Assembly: GCA_964567435.1 (NCBI GenBank)
Contig: CAZMMQ010000022.1
Location: 1 to 46,357, forward strand
DNA: 46,357 nt
Source: RFSX01 sp964567435
GTDB taxonomy: Bacteria > Bacteroidota > Bacteroidia > Chitinophagales > Saprospiraceae
Direction of reading: 5' to 3'
In this document: one piece after another, positions 1 to 9,097 of the stretch
Layout: each line of letters begins with the position of its first letter
Numbering within the stretch: position 1 is the first letter of the stretch
The notes under the pieces: model-generated
The model's input: only the letters and a program-made list of their open reading frames with translations
What the model was told of the DNA's origin: nothing
Databases searched by the model: none
Made by a program: the position numbers and the translations under genes

Positions 1-1566
1 TGCGAACCTTTGGATGGGTATGTACTTAATTTCAACGACTGTGATGATAACAATGAAAGTGTCTACCCAGGTGCCAGAGAATTGTGTGATGGTCTAGACA
101 ATAATTGTGATGGATTCATAGACAATGGTATGCAGTTGATTAATCAATATTTGGATAGTGATGGAGATGGCTTTGGTAACCCTCAAGAATCAACAACAAA
201 TTGTGAAATATTAGATGGGTATGTTTTGATACCTGGCGATTGCAATGATGATGATGAAACAATAAATCCAGATGCACCAGATACCTGTGACGGTCTTGAT
301 AATAATTGCAATGGAGAAGAGGACGAGATTGGCTGTTTTACGGTCACTGGAATAGTATGGAATGATTCTAATGGTAACAGGATACAAGATAGTGGAGAGC
401 TTGGCATACCTAACGTAAGAGTAAGACTTATACAAGAAGGCAGAAACTTATTAGAACTGGATGGTGTCACAGAATCTGATGGCATATATACATTTGAAAA
501 TATACCTACAGGTGATTACCTTATACAGATATACAACTCTGACATATCAGACATGAATATCATCTTCACTTCGAACGAGGATATGGTACTACCAGCAGAA
601 TCTGATTTCACAGAAATCAACATACAAGTAAATGGAGATAATCTTGAAGTAAATCCAGTTTCTACATATCAAAGTGCGACAATATCCGGTATCTTCTTTG
701 ATTTAGAGACAGAAGAACCTAGAACAGGAAATTTAATACTCTTCAATGCAGATTATCCTGAGGAGCCCATTGAACACATATTTGTAACCGATGGTACATT
801 TAATTTTGAAGATTTGCCTGTTGGAAATTATTATATTGAAATAGAAAGTGGTGAAGGTGAAAGCTTTCTTATCAGCGATGATATGAATGAGAGCAATATA
901 ATCTCACAAAGACATGATCCATTCCAAAATCTTAATATTGGTACATCAGAAATTTTTGAGATCATGCCTGGGACATCAACAACAATAACAGTTATTATCT
1001 CTGGACAAACGAGTGTACTTTCACTTGATCAGATTTCAGTCACAGGACAATGGCAACAAGATTACCAACGTGTTGAACTTGAATTTGCCTACTCTGAATT
1101 TGAGGACTACGGAGAATTTGTTTTGATGAGAAGCAATAGTTATGATGATGGTTTTGAAGAAATAGAATTCATAGATTCTAAAACTAATTCGACTAGGTTG
1201 ATTTACGATAGTGACATTTCAGAATCAGGAATCTACTATTATATTCTTGAAGGGAGAAATAAGCTAGATGGAAGAATCAGGAGAAGTAATCTTACTTCGG
1301 TAGTAGTGGAATTATCGCATACTGCAAGTATTACTGCTCAGCCTAACCCAGCTCAAGATTTTATTGATATTTCAATCCTTGGAAATCAAAATATTAAAGA
1401 CTTGGTGATTTGTACTAGTGTAGGAGAAGTGATGGAAAAAATTATACTTAATGAAGATTCTAGCACCTACTCCCTGTCACTTAACGACTATCCTGCTGGC
1501 CATTATATTATAAGGGCTGTTGATGGTGTTGACATCAGAACCACTAGATTCATCGTGATTAAATAG
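1..1566 (+). CDS. T9SS-sorted surface protein with MopE-type and SdrD B-like modules (5' partial)
   Basis: The reading frame is open from base 1, so the true start and signal peptide lie left of the window. At least two copies of a D/C-rich motif (DCDDNNESVYPGA...CDGLDNNCDG and DCNDDDETINPDA...CDGLDNNCNG) occupy roughly residues 5-110; this is the MopE-type putative metal-binding repeat, in which the aspartates probably bind calcium. It is followed by an SdrD B-like fold (GIVWNDSNGNRIQDSGELG, then YTFENIPTGDYLIQIY) near residues 115-180, a second beta-rich module around 225-335, a fibronectin-like stretch, and a final ~75 residues beginning AQPNPAQDFIDISI and ending in RFIVIK, typical of a T9SS type A sorting domain. 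The family knowledge predicts export across the outer membrane and surface attachment or release. Adhesion is inferred, not shown. No enzyme motif was seen. Confidence 0.85.
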   Translation, partial: CEPLDGYVLNFNDCDDNNESVYPGARELCDGLDNNCDGFIDNGMQLINQYLDSDGDGFGNPQESTTNCEILDGYVLIPGDCNDDDETINPDAPDTCDGLDNNCNGEEDEIGCFTVTGIVWNDSNGNRIQDSGELGIPNVRVRLIQEGRNLLELDGVTESDGIYTFENIPTGDYLIQIYNSDISDMNIIFTSNEDMVLPAESDFTEINIQVNGDNLEVNPVSTYQSATISGIFFDLETEEPRTGNLILFNADYPEEPIEHIFVTDGTFNFEDLPVGNYYIEIESGEGESFLISDDMNESNIISQRHDPFQNLNIGTSEIFEIMPGTSTTITVIISGQTSVLSLDQISVTGQWQQDYQRVELEFAYSEFEDYGEFVLMRSNSYDDGFEEIEFIDSKTNSTRLIYDSDISESGIYYYILEGRNKLDGRIRRSNLTSVVVELSHTASITAQPNPAQDFIDISILGNQNIKDLVICTSVGEVMEKIILNEDSSTYSLSLNDYPAGHYIIRAVDGVDIRTTRFIVIK

Positions 1567-1656
1567 GAAGGTACATCCAGGCTTATAATTTAGATACTGA
1601 TATTATTACTACTTTTATTCTAAGACAGGTTTCAATTCAAATGATCTGATTATCTT

Positions 1657-1675
1657 GTATGCAATTAATGCATAC
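1657..1675. promoter_or_regulatory. Inverted repeat just upstream of the membrane protein gene
   Basis: GTATGCA (1657-1663) and TGCATAC (1669-1675) form a perfect 7-bp inverted repeat around ATTAA, ending five bases before the ATG at 1681. No T-run follows, so it does not look like a terminator; an operator or a start-region hairpin is possible. Confidence 0.35.
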
Positions 1676-1680
1676 TCAAT

Positions 1681-2289
1681 ATGAAAAGACCTGGTTGGGC
1701 AACTACTGTTGGCGTAATGATGATATTGTTTGGTGGCTGTGGTGCTTCGCAAGACTTCAAGCAAATTTTCACTAAAGAACTCATGGAGTTTCAGAATGAT
1801 ATGATTGTAGAAATCGACACTAATACAGATGAGATTGAAATGGACTCAACTGAATTAGCTGTCTTAGAAATACTCAGTGGCAAGGAACAAGATTCCCTAG
1901 AATCCTCACTTACTACGGCTGACCATATAAAAAATCTGACTCACATTCCAGAATCAGATTTAGCCAAGCTACGATTGCATGGATACATGGGTATGGTCGT
2001 TTCTATTCTTTATGCCTTAGCAGGTCTTCTATTTATCATTAGAAAAAAACACGTTATAACTTTCGCATACTCTATGCTGGTTATCAGTCTGCTTTTTACA
2101 GCCTATCAGTATATAGATATTTCTAAATTCGGCGTTGCTAAAATTCTCAAAATCGGATTAGAATTCTCAATACTTTTTGGAGGATTATTGGATATAATTC
2201 TAATAATCATTTTAGCCTTTGTGGACAAGACATTTTTCAAGGAGAATATTGACACAGGTGATTATTATGATAGCCTTGACCCTATTTAG
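1681..2289 (+). CDS. Small multi-pass membrane protein, unknown function
   Basis: This 202-residue protein starts MKRPGWATTVGVMMILFGGCG, a first membrane segment resembling the KRPGW-type N-terminus seen in other Bacteroidota membrane proteins. An acidic, soluble stretch follows (about residues 25-95, rich in D/E/T). Three further hydrophobic segments lie near 98-118, 125-145 and 155-183, with an acidic tail. The GGCG at about 18-21 could be read as a lipobox, but the later membrane spans make an ordinary polytopic protein more likely. It stands alone, 114 bp after the upstream T9SS gene and convergent with the next gene. No family with a known function was recognised. Confidence 0.75.
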   Translation: MKRPGWATTVGVMMILFGGCGASQDFKQIFTKELMEFQNDMIVEIDTNTDEIEMDSTELAVLEILSGKEQDSLESSLTTADHIKNLTHIPESDLAKLRLHGYMGMVVSILYALAGLLFIIRKKHVITFAYSMLVISLLFTAYQYIDISKFGVAKILKIGLEFSILFGGLLDIILIIILAFVDKTFFKENIDTGDYYDSLDPI

Positions 2290-2325
2290 GCAGTAGAAAT
2301 TACAACAGTATGTTTCAAAACAAAA

Positions 2326-2351
2326 TGGAGGATAGCTTACACCATCCTCCA
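2326..2351. terminator. Bidirectional terminator between convergent genes
   Basis: TGGAGGAT (2326-2333) and ATCCTCCA (2344-2351) form a perfect 8-bp stem with a 10-nt loop, placed between convergent stops at 2289 and 2381. The leftward strand continues into a T-rich stretch (TTTTGTTTTG) and the rightward strand into an AT-rich one, so it could serve both genes. Confidence 0.7.
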
Positions 2352-2380
2352 TAATATTTATTGCAATTAATCTATCTGCT

Positions 2381-4759
2381 CTAATTTGTCTTTATCAACT
2401 TAATCCTCTGCGAGATGCGTTCCTTATCTGACAATTGGATAAAGTAAATTCCATTACTTAATGATTCCCCTAATGTTATCAAACTTTCCCCAATTAAATT
2501 TCGTCTCGCTATCATCCTGCCATTCATATCTCTCAGCGTTAGCGTTGACTTAGAAGACTGAAACTCAACTGGTATTTCTATAGTAAAATAATCTGTTGCA
2601 GGATTGGGATAAACCTTAAAGTTCTCACTTATTACCTCTTCTACACTTGACTCCGGATCATCAAACAATCTCCAATTATCAAATCCACCTTCTACAGCAT
2701 TATTCGCATTTGTATTTTGCATAAATAAATTAACTGTCATATTTGATGAAAGCGAAATGTAGTCTTCTAACGCATACTCGCGAGATGGAATCCATTCAAA
2801 AGTCAATTCATCCAATGTCAAAGAAAGCGTATCTATAATTACAACTTCCTCCCCATTATTCACACTAACAAAAATTGGAGCATCTACTTCTCCAATATTT
2901 TGATCTAATGCAAAATGCCAAAAATCAAAGGTCATTACAGGTCGTTCCATACTTAATCCATCAAAGGGTGGAGAAGTCAAGTTAGTTTCTCCATTGAGAA
3001 GGCCACCAAAGAAATCTGTCTGCACACCTGTTACAAAGGCTCTTGACCCTTCGTCTTCACTATCTCCATCAGGAGCAGCATTGACAGAAAACCCAGGAGG
3101 AAATGCAGCTACAGGAATAGTTCTAAACCATTGTCCTTGCGTACCATTCAAAGTACTCTCCCACCCTAGGTCTAAAGAAAAAACGTCTTCATATCCTGGG
3201 TTTAACATCAAGAACAAGGATTCCACAGCCCCATCTTCTTCAAAGGCTCGATCGTTAAGAAATAAATATTCATGCCCCCAACTTCCGACGACAATATCAT
3301 AAGTACCTGAAATCAGATTGTCCACTGCAAAATTGCCTTCTCCATTAGTTCGAAGCAACATAACATCTTCTTCAAATTCTAATCTTACCTGAGCATTTTC
3401 TATTGGAAGAAAGGTGACTGCATCTATGATAGTTCCTCTTAGGTTGAATATACCTCTAGACTCCAATTGGAAATCTTCGATTGTCTGTACCCCATTTTCA
3501 AGAGTGACCATTCTTGACTGCGATTCATAACCATTACGGGAAACTGTCATTTCGAAGAGTCCTTCTGATATATGACCTGATTTGTACTCACCTGCTATAT
3601 TAGAAAATGTTTCTATCGGCACCTCATTAATCGTTATGGTCGCTCCATTTATAGGGTCCCCTGTTACAGCATCTGTAATTAATCCTTCTATTCGTGAAGC
3701 CCTTTTGTATGTAGGCCCTACGATGAATAGACCTTGCTGAGTATCTCCTATAAGAATTGTTCCAGACGGGAAGAACGGAAAGGCACCCCAAGCTCCACCA
3801 AATCCACTTCCAATTTGTAGAAAGGTATCAAAGTTTCCAACCTCAATCATATTATCAGGGACTGAGGCATCCACTATAATACAACCATCTGTATAGTATG
3901 ATATGATTAACCAATCCTCCCATACATGTACATTATGAGGAGCCACACCAGTACCTAATGTCTCTAATGGCTTAAATTCGTCCAACAACTGTATATTATT
4001 TGGATCGGAGATATCGTATGAGGCAACTGGAGCATTGCCACGTTCGTCAGTAGTAAATATAACTTCACCATTATCTGACAACCATGTATTATGTGTAAAT
4101 GAAAATGGAGTAGTCTGTGTTGCCACCAAAAAAGGGTTGGACTTATCTTCTACATTATATATGGCAAAATGACCCGCACTTATCTCTGAACTATAGACTC
4201 TATTATTTCTAACATATACATCATGAGAATACTCCAGATCTATTCGTCCAGCAAATTCAGGTATACTTGGTGTTGACCTTAAGTCAAATATCTCAACGCC
4301 ACCTTCACCTGGATTACATCCAGCCAAATAGGCAAATCCAAATTCATCAATGTAAATATTGTGGCAACTATTTACGGTTTCCCCAGTAGGTATAGGAAGG
4401 AATAAGTTGTCCCAAGTTATAGTGTCTCTCACATTTCTCATATCCACAACTAACAGTCCATTATCTGAGCTTTCAGAAGTGACATATATAAATTGATCCC
4501 AAGTTTTGATATCTCGCCAACCTGTAGTCGCTTGATCTATAAACTGTACCTCGTTCGGATTCCGCGGATCAGTAATATCGACTATTGATACACCGTTATT
4601 AAGGCCCATAACAGCATACTCGTCCCCATTTGGTGCAGTATAGCCCCATACATCATTTCCTGAAGCATTATATGTGACTTGTGATAACAACTCTACATTA
4701 AGTTGCCCATAAACAAATGAGGCTATAAATAAACTAATTGCTGAAGCTAGAATTCTCAT
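2381..4759 (-). CDS. LVIVD-repeat (choice-of-anchor B) T9SS secreted protein
   Basis: The 792-residue product begins with a signal peptide (MRILASAISLFIASFVYG, then QLNVELL). Residues ~25-350 contain beta-propeller-like LVIVD repeats (GVSIVDITDPRNPNEV, LLVVDMRNV, GVEIFDLR, GCIIVDASVPDNM, QGLFIVG). Two carboxypeptidase-regulatory-like beta sandwiches follow (RIEGLITDAVTGDPINGATI and NLRGTIIDAVTFLPIENAQV), then a jelly-roll-like module with SFDNW-type motif (VEGGFDNWRLF), and a C-terminal T9SS type A sorting domain (KVYPNPATDYFTIEI ... RIKLIKTN). Family knowledge places it outside the cell; the ligand is unknown. The ATG at 4759 is directly before the signal sequence, which supports this start. 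It is convergent with the membrane protein at 1681 and has a long AT-rich upstream region. Confidence 0.88.
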   Translation of the reverse strand: MRILASAISLFIASFVYGQLNVELLSQVTYNASGNDVWGYTAPNGDEYAVMGLNNGVSIVDITDPRNPNEVQFIDQATTGWRDIKTWDQFIYVTSESSDNGLLVVDMRNVRDTITWDNLFLPIPTGETVNSCHNIYIDEFGFAYLAGCNPGEGGVEIFDLRSTPSIPEFAGRIDLEYSHDVYVRNNRVYSSEISAGHFAIYNVEDKSNPFLVATQTTPFSFTHNTWLSDNGEVIFTTDERGNAPVASYDISDPNNIQLLDEFKPLETLGTGVAPHNVHVWEDWLIISYYTDGCIIVDASVPDNMIEVGNFDTFLQIGSGFGGAWGAFPFFPSGTILIGDTQQGLFIVGPTYKRASRIEGLITDAVTGDPINGATITINEVPIETFSNIAGEYKSGHISEGLFEMTVSRNGYESQSRMVTLENGVQTIEDFQLESRGIFNLRGTIIDAVTFLPIENAQVRLEFEEDVMLLRTNGEGNFAVDNLISGTYDIVVGSWGHEYLFLNDRAFEEDGAVESLFLMLNPGYEDVFSLDLGWESTLNGTQGQWFRTIPVAAFPPGFSVNAAPDGDSEDEGSRAFVTGVQTDFFGGLLNGETNLTSPPFDGLSMERPVMTFDFWHFALDQNIGEVDAPIFVSVNNGEEVVIIDTLSLTLDELTFEWIPSREYALEDYISLSSNMTVNLFMQNTNANNAVEGGFDNWRLFDDPESSVEEVISENFKVYPNPATDYFTIEIPVEFQSSKSTLTLRDMNGRMIARRNLIGESLITLGESLSNGIYFIQLSDKERISQRIKLIKTN

Positions 4760-5297
4760 GAAAAAAGATTTAGACTTTTTTATAATTAATTAAAATAATT
4801 CTTTCAATATACTCAATGATTATTACTCACGTTATAAATCAAAAAGGAGATGGCAGATTTGAAATTGTGAAACCAGCTTGATTTTCTTAATAAATAAATT
4901 TACATCTTATTGTTGAATCTGAACAGTCAGACTCATTATTTAAATAATTAAGCTACTTAATAGCCCACCTAAGATGCACTTCCAATCAACGGATTCTATA
5001 GATTTATATACAGTTAGTTTGCTAACCTATTATCAAAACTAAAACTATTTGAGCCATTAGAAACTAGCTTATTGATTTTAACTATTGACGGTTGTTTTTC
5101 ATTAAAAAAAAGAAAGAAAAATTCAAGACTCTACCCACTTGTTATCTCTATCTCAGCTTTCAATAGCTAAACAAGCGTCAGTCAATATCCAAGATTCAAA
5201 GCGCTATGTAAAACTTGCTTAGCTCAAATGACTAAAGGGTCGTCCAATCAACTTCCATCAATAAAAATCGTATAGGCAAACGGCCTATTAAGTAAGC
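4760..5297. other. 538-bp intergenic region, AT-rich
   Basis: No convincing gene is visible; the longest rightward reading from an ATG near 4975 is only about 22 codons. It must contain the promoter of the LVIVD gene at its left end, but no exact TAnnTTTG element with a partner was found. A terminator for the leftward peroxidase operon lies at its right end (5272-5288). Confidence 0.5.
5260..5288 (-). terminator. Terminator of the terC-peroxidase operon
   Basis: Read leftward, ATAGGC-CGTTT-GCCTAT forms a perfect 6-bp hairpin (5272-5288) followed by ACGATTTTTATT. It lies 9 bp past the stop codon of the dihaem peroxidase gene. The stem is short, so efficiency is uncertain. Confidence 0.5.
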
Positions 5298-6398
5298 TTA
5301 ATTGGGATTGCTGAATTGTGGATCATCAAGCAATTCTTCATCAGTAAGTGTATGAAGAAAAGCTATAACAGCTGCCTTTTGACTGTCATTCAATGCAATA
5401 GAATCCATCAAAGCATCTTTGTTAGGTGAGGGGTGACCACCTGAAATATAGTGATCCATAACTTCTTCCAGAGTTAGGAATCTGCCATCGTGCATATAAG
5501 GTGCTGTAACAGCTATATTTCTCAATGAAGGCGTTCTAAAAAACCCATTCCTATTGATCAGACCTGTTGCACCACCTTGGCCCAGGTCATCAAAATCGTT
5601 TAAGGTAGCTGCTGCACTAAGGCCGTTATTTCTGTATTCATGATCAGTCAATAGAGGTCCACCATGGCAATGAAAACACTGGCCATCAGGCAAGTTAGCT
5701 ATTGTATCAAAATATATTTCAAAACCAATCTGTTCATCATCCAAAAAAGCATCTAACCCAGCTAACACTCTGTCAAACTTACTGGTACCTGTAGTTATAA
5801 TTGTTCTTTCAAATTGGGCAATAGCATTTGCAGCTAATTCTCTTGTGATCTCCTCACTTGATCCTATACCAAATGCTCTTCTAAACATTTCTGGATAGAT
5901 AGGGTGACGCCTGATATCCTCTATTACATCTGGCCACTGATGAGCTTGCTCTAACATATCTTCTACTGGATCTAGAGCCTGATCTTCTAGCGAAGGAGAA
6001 CGTCCATCCCAAAATATGCCATTAGTGAAAAAAGCAGCATCCACTAAAGACATTGAACTTCGTCTACCTGTCCTGCCCTCCACACCTACCGATACTGCAA
6101 GATTATCTGTAAATCCACTCGACTGCAAATGGCAAGTAGCGCATGCAATCGTACTATCTACACTCAGGATTGGATCATAAAACAAATGCCTACCAAGTTC
6201 TACACCAGACTGAGTTGTAGGATTATCTTCTGGAATTTCCAAAATGGGATACCTATCTGGAATATCAAAATCATAAGCTACAGGATTAAAAGGAATGTCT
6301 GTTAGGTCAATTGATCTGTCGATGTTATCTTCTTTGCATGACACTAATAACACGAGAAGAGAAATAACGCTAAGCAATATGATTTTATGGGCACTCAC
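5298..6398 (-). CDS. Dihaem cytochrome c peroxidase/MauG-MbnH family lipoprotein
   Basis: The 366-residue protein has a lipoprotein signal (LLVLLVSC, Cys21) and two c-type haem motifs, CATCH at 86-90 and CFHCH at 241-245, with the family signatures FWDGRSPSLEDQA (129-141), GGPLLTD (246-252) and APYMHDGRFLTLEEV (299-313). Met302 in PYMHDGR sits where bacterial cytochrome c peroxidases supply the axial Met of the high-potential haem. Length and layout fit the family. It may reduce peroxide in the periplasm, but the family also includes MauG and MbnH, which oxidise protein tryptophans. The gene lies 29 bp downstream of an MbnP-like lipoprotein gene, which favours an MbnH-like role (inference). 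It is the last gene of a four-gene leftward operon. Confidence 0.9.
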   Translation of the reverse strand: MSAHKIILLSVISLLVLLVSCKEDNIDRSIDLTDIPFNPVAYDFDIPDRYPILEIPEDNPTTQSGVELGRHLFYDPILSVDSTIACATCHLQSSGFTDNLAVSVGVEGRTGRRSSMSLVDAAFFTNGIFWDGRSPSLEDQALDPVEDMLEQAHQWPDVIEDIRRHPIYPEMFRRAFGIGSSEEITRELAANAIAQFERTIITTGTSKFDRVLAGLDAFLDDEQIGFEIYFDTIANLPDGQCFHCHGGPLLTDHEYRNNGLSAAATLNDFDDLGQGGATGLINRNGFFRTPSLRNIAVTAPYMHDGRFLTLEEVMDHYISGGHPSPNKDALMDSIALNDSQKAAVIAFLHTLTDEELLDDPQFSNPN

Positions 6399-6427
6399 TC
6401 TTATAATATATATTTACTTTAAGTTAG

Positions 6428-7231
6428 TTATTCTGGACGAATAGCCCTGCTTATATTCTGACTGATTGTCGCTTCCATTAACTCATTTGATTGATCAGCG
6501 TGTAAGCCTTCTATAAGTATAGACATATCCATCGTCATTCCTAGTGTCCAATTTCGTCCTAGTTCTATATTAACGGTATCTCTCACATTAATGTTGGGAT
6601 TAGATATATCTGTTAGTTCTAACATCCGAGTACTATCAGCAACAGTCAGTGTCATTCTTGCTTGTACCAAAGTACTTGTAGAATCGACATACATATCTTC
6701 TATTACATTGATAAATTTAGAATCATCTGAGATATCTTCAAATGGTTTCAAACCTAGTGTCAAATTTGGTTCTAAACCTAATCTGCAGGAATACTCTATA
6801 ATTTCTGTTATAAAATTCGATTGCCCTATTGCCTCTATCCTATCTGCAGATGAGAGTATAATATAATTATCCCTTACTTGAGGTACTTCATTCCTGATCG
6901 TATCAATCAATTCTAAGTCCTCACTGACAGACTTAAAGCTAAATTCAGAGAAAGGCAGCTGAATGGAATTAATGGTTAAAGAATCCAGATCAGGTAATAT
7001 GATCGTATCGTTAAAGCTAAAATCAAATGTATCGAATACATAGGCGATGTTCAAAAGTGCTGATGGGAGGATACAACAAGAGTCACATTCTTCTATTGCT
7101 TCAAAGTCAAAGTTCATGGCCATAGGCTCTAAGCAACCTGGCTCCCTTGTCTCACAAGACCATGTGACCATTATGAGAATAGTCATAAATAAGGATGAAA
7201 AAATTAATCCCAATCTGGGTGCCATAATCAA
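6428..7231 (-). CDS. MbnP-like lipoprotein, probable partner of the dihaem peroxidase
   Basis: The 267-residue protein has an N-terminal hydrophobic signal ending near TWSC (Cys26), followed by GCLEPMAMNFDFEAIEECDSCC, a version of the GCTDPxAxNYD...C motif common in Bacteroidota exported proteins. The mature part is beta-rich: INSIQLPFSEFSF with later VQARMTLTVADS and a C-terminal VNIELGRNWTLGMTMDMSIL strand pair, resembling the MbnP fold. In characterised MbnP the partner peroxidase MbnH oxidises a tryptophan to kynurenine and creates a copper site. Here the only Trp of the mature chain is W228 (GRNWTLG), and there is one His (H244), so a canonical His-rich copper site is not evident. The gene starts 10 bp after the exonuclease stop and 29 bp before the peroxidase gene. 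ATGs at 7231 and 7225 are both possible starts. Confidence 0.6.
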   Translation of the reverse strand: MIMAPRLGLIFSSLFMTILIMVTWSCETREPGCLEPMAMNFDFEAIEECDSCCILPSALLNIAYVFDTFDFSFNDTIILPDLDSLTINSIQLPFSEFSFKSVSEDLELIDTIRNEVPQVRDNYIILSSADRIEAIGQSNFITEIIEYSCRLGLEPNLTLGLKPFEDISDDSKFINVIEDMYVDSTSTLVQARMTLTVADSTRMLELTDISNPNINVRDTVNIELGRNWTLGMTMDMSILIEGLHADQSNELMEATISQNISRAIRPE

Positions 7232-7241
7232 TTGTTCCGAT

Positions 7242-8060
7242 TTAAATAGGATCGCCTGACACCAGATTCTTCACAATTTGCTTGACTTGTGCTGAGAAGT
7301 CCTTTTCCAGTATCCAATTATAATACTGCTTATCATTCTTGAGAATTTCGGCTGCATTCTTTCCAGCATATTTACCAAAATTAAATACAACTTCACCCTT
7401 ATTATTGTACTTAAATCTCTGAGTGGCGTCCACAACATTTTTGTTATGAGTAAAACGACTAAGCGCAGATACATTATTTTTGATAGGAGCTTCAAAAGTG
7501 AATCCATCACCATCTATATAATCCATATCCTTATATCTGTCTACCTGCCCTTGCAATACTTCTACAGTAGCTCTTACATCCGCTAATGCATCATGGGCAT
7601 TTTCTATATGCTTCTTACAATACAATTTGTAAGCCGCAGACAAGGTACGTGGCTCCATCTTGTAGAATATTTTCTGCACATCGATTGTCCGCCTGTTTTT
7701 CATTTCTAAAGTGAACCCCGATCGATGTAGTTCTTCCATAAGCATTGGGATGTCAAATCGATCAGAATTATATCCTGCCAAATCTGCATTACCAACAAAG
7801 TCCATCACCTTTTGAGAAATCTGTTGAAATGTAGGTTTGTTAGCTACCATGGCGGCAGAGATACCATGTACAGCATAGGCTTCTTCGGAGATGAGGACTG
7901 GGCCTGGATTGATCAGCATGTCTAATTCTACTGGCTCAGAATTTCCTGGACTATACTTAATCATTGCCAATTGGACAATTCTGTCTTTGATTACATTTAG
8001 TCCCGTTGCCTCAATATCAAAAAATACAAGGTCTTTATCCAGATTAAGTCTCAAATTCAT
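7242..8060 (-). CDS. DEDDh 3'-5' exonuclease (DNA polymerase III epsilon-like)
   Basis: The 272-residue protein shows the three exonuclease motifs: FFDIEATG (Asp15, Glu17), the Exo II stretch GYNSDRFDIPML near 118-129, and the Exo III HDALADVRAT near 155-165. These are the metal ligands and catalytic His of the DnaQ-like family. The C-terminus (VFNFGKYAGKNAAEIL...YYNWILEKDF) matches the FGKYKGK...YLxWI motif of DUF3820-type domains often fused to such nucleases in Bacteroidota. It probably acts on DNA or RNA 3' ends in the cytoplasm; whether it is the replicative proofreader or a repair enzyme cannot be decided. It follows terC by 25 bp and precedes the MbnP-like gene by 10 bp. Confidence 0.88.
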   Translation of the reverse strand: MNLRLNLDKDLVFFDIEATGLNVIKDRIVQLAMIKYSPGNSEPVELDMLINPGPVLISEEAYAVHGISAAMVANKPTFQQISQKVMDFVGNADLAGYNSDRFDIPMLMEELHRSGFTLEMKNRRTIDVQKIFYKMEPRTLSAAYKLYCKKHIENAHDALADVRATVEVLQGQVDRYKDMDYIDGDGFTFEAPIKNNVSALSRFTHNKNVVDATQRFKYNNKGEVVFNFGKYAGKNAAEILKNDKQYYNWILEKDFSAQVKQIVKNLVSGDPI

Positions 8061-8085
8061 TTATTGATATTTTGGTCTTTAAAGG

Positions 8086-8925
8086 CTACATTATTCCTTC
8101 AGATTTAGCTTCTTCCACTGCGTTATGTAGTTGCACTGGTTTCTGTTTTTTTCTAATCCCCATATTCAGCATCTCTACAAACAGTGAGAAAGCAATCGCG
8201 AAATAGAGATACCCTTTTGGTACTGCACCAATCTCACTACCTAATATTTTCATGTGTGCCAAATGACCACCCTCTAGTATAAGCATAAACCCTATCAAGA
8301 TCAGGAAAGCCATTCCTAACATTTGGACAGTTGGATGTTTATTGACAAATCTTCCAACTGGGACTGCAAACAACATCATGATGATTACCGATAAGACAAC
8401 AGCCACTATCATAATTATGAGAGCGCCATGTATACCATTTGTCATGCCAACAGCAGTTAATATAGAATCAAAGGAGAATACAATATTTATTAGTGTTATA
8501 GTAACTATTGCAGAAGTCAGTGTTACTTTTTTTCCTCCTTTACTGTTCTCTGAATGTCCATCTCCTTCTAACTTATGATGAATTTCAGTGACACTCTTGT
8601 ATAATAAAAATAGACCGCCGATAATAAGGATAATACTTTGACCTGAAAATCCTGCCGTTATAAAGCTATTATCAAATTCCAACCAAGGTTCACTCATAGC
8701 TATCAGCACGGTAATACCTAGGAGTAATACAATACGAATCAACATAGCCAAGATCAAACCAACATTGGTTGCTTTCTTTTGATCTTTCTCTTCCAGCTTA
8801 CCTGCTGCTATTGAAATGAATATGATATTATCTACCCCAAGAACTATCTCCAGAAAAGTCAGGGTTAAAAAACTCATCCAAACCTGCGAGCTTGCTAGGT
8901 CAGGTATGTCAAATAAAAACATCAT
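8086..8925 (-). CDS. TerC family integral membrane protein
   Basis: The 279-residue polytopic protein carries the family hallmarks LEIVLGVDNIIFISI (near 26-40) and the second copy INIVFSFDSILTAVGMT (near 147-163), each with an acidic residue buried in a membrane helix. About seven hydrophobic segments can be traced. TerC proteins are linked to tellurite resistance and, more recently, to manganese export and metal loading of exported enzymes. It is the first gene of the leftward operon leading to the MbnP/peroxidase pair, so a metal-related role is attractive but inferred. A start at the second Met (8922) is equally possible. Confidence 0.9.
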   Translation of the reverse strand: MMFLFDIPDLASSQVWMSFLTLTFLEIVLGVDNIIFISIAAGKLEEKDQKKATNVGLILAMLIRIVLLLGITVLIAMSEPWLEFDNSFITAGFSGQSIILIIGGLFLLYKSVTEIHHKLEGDGHSENSKGGKKVTLTSAIVTITLINIVFSFDSILTAVGMTNGIHGALIIMIVAVVLSVIIMMLFAVPVGRFVNKHPTVQMLGMAFLILIGFMLILEGGHLAHMKILGSEIGAVPKGYLYFAIAFSLFVEMLNMGIRKKQKPVQLHNAVEEAKSEGIM

Positions 8926-9055
8926 GAGGATATAATTAAGATTATACCGCTAAGATAGGAAAATCAATAAGAGTCACCTGATAGATGGAGTTATAAGGCT
9001 GACTATAAGAGAAGTACAAATTATAAAAGATCAGCAATTGTAGCTAAAAGAAAAT

Positions 9056-9082
9056 GCCCCTGTTATACAAGACAACAAGGGC
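9056..9082 (-). terminator. Terminator of the Crp/Fnr gene
   Basis: GCCCCTGTT (9056-9064) and AACAAGGGC (9074-9082) pair with one mismatch. Read leftward the stem is followed by ATTTTCTTTT. It lies 16 bp beyond the regulator's stop codon and separates it from terC. Confidence 0.7.
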
Positions 9083-9097
9083 AAAAAACCACATCGA

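Noticed and set aside
1681..1745. Lipoprotein signal in the 202-residue membrane protein (GGCG)
   Set aside because: Three later membrane spans and a KRPGW-type N-terminus fit a polytopic membrane protein better than a lipoprotein.
2994..3302. Rightward reading frame within the LVIVD gene
   Set aside because: Antisense shadow; the leftward frame has signal peptide, repeats and sorting domain.
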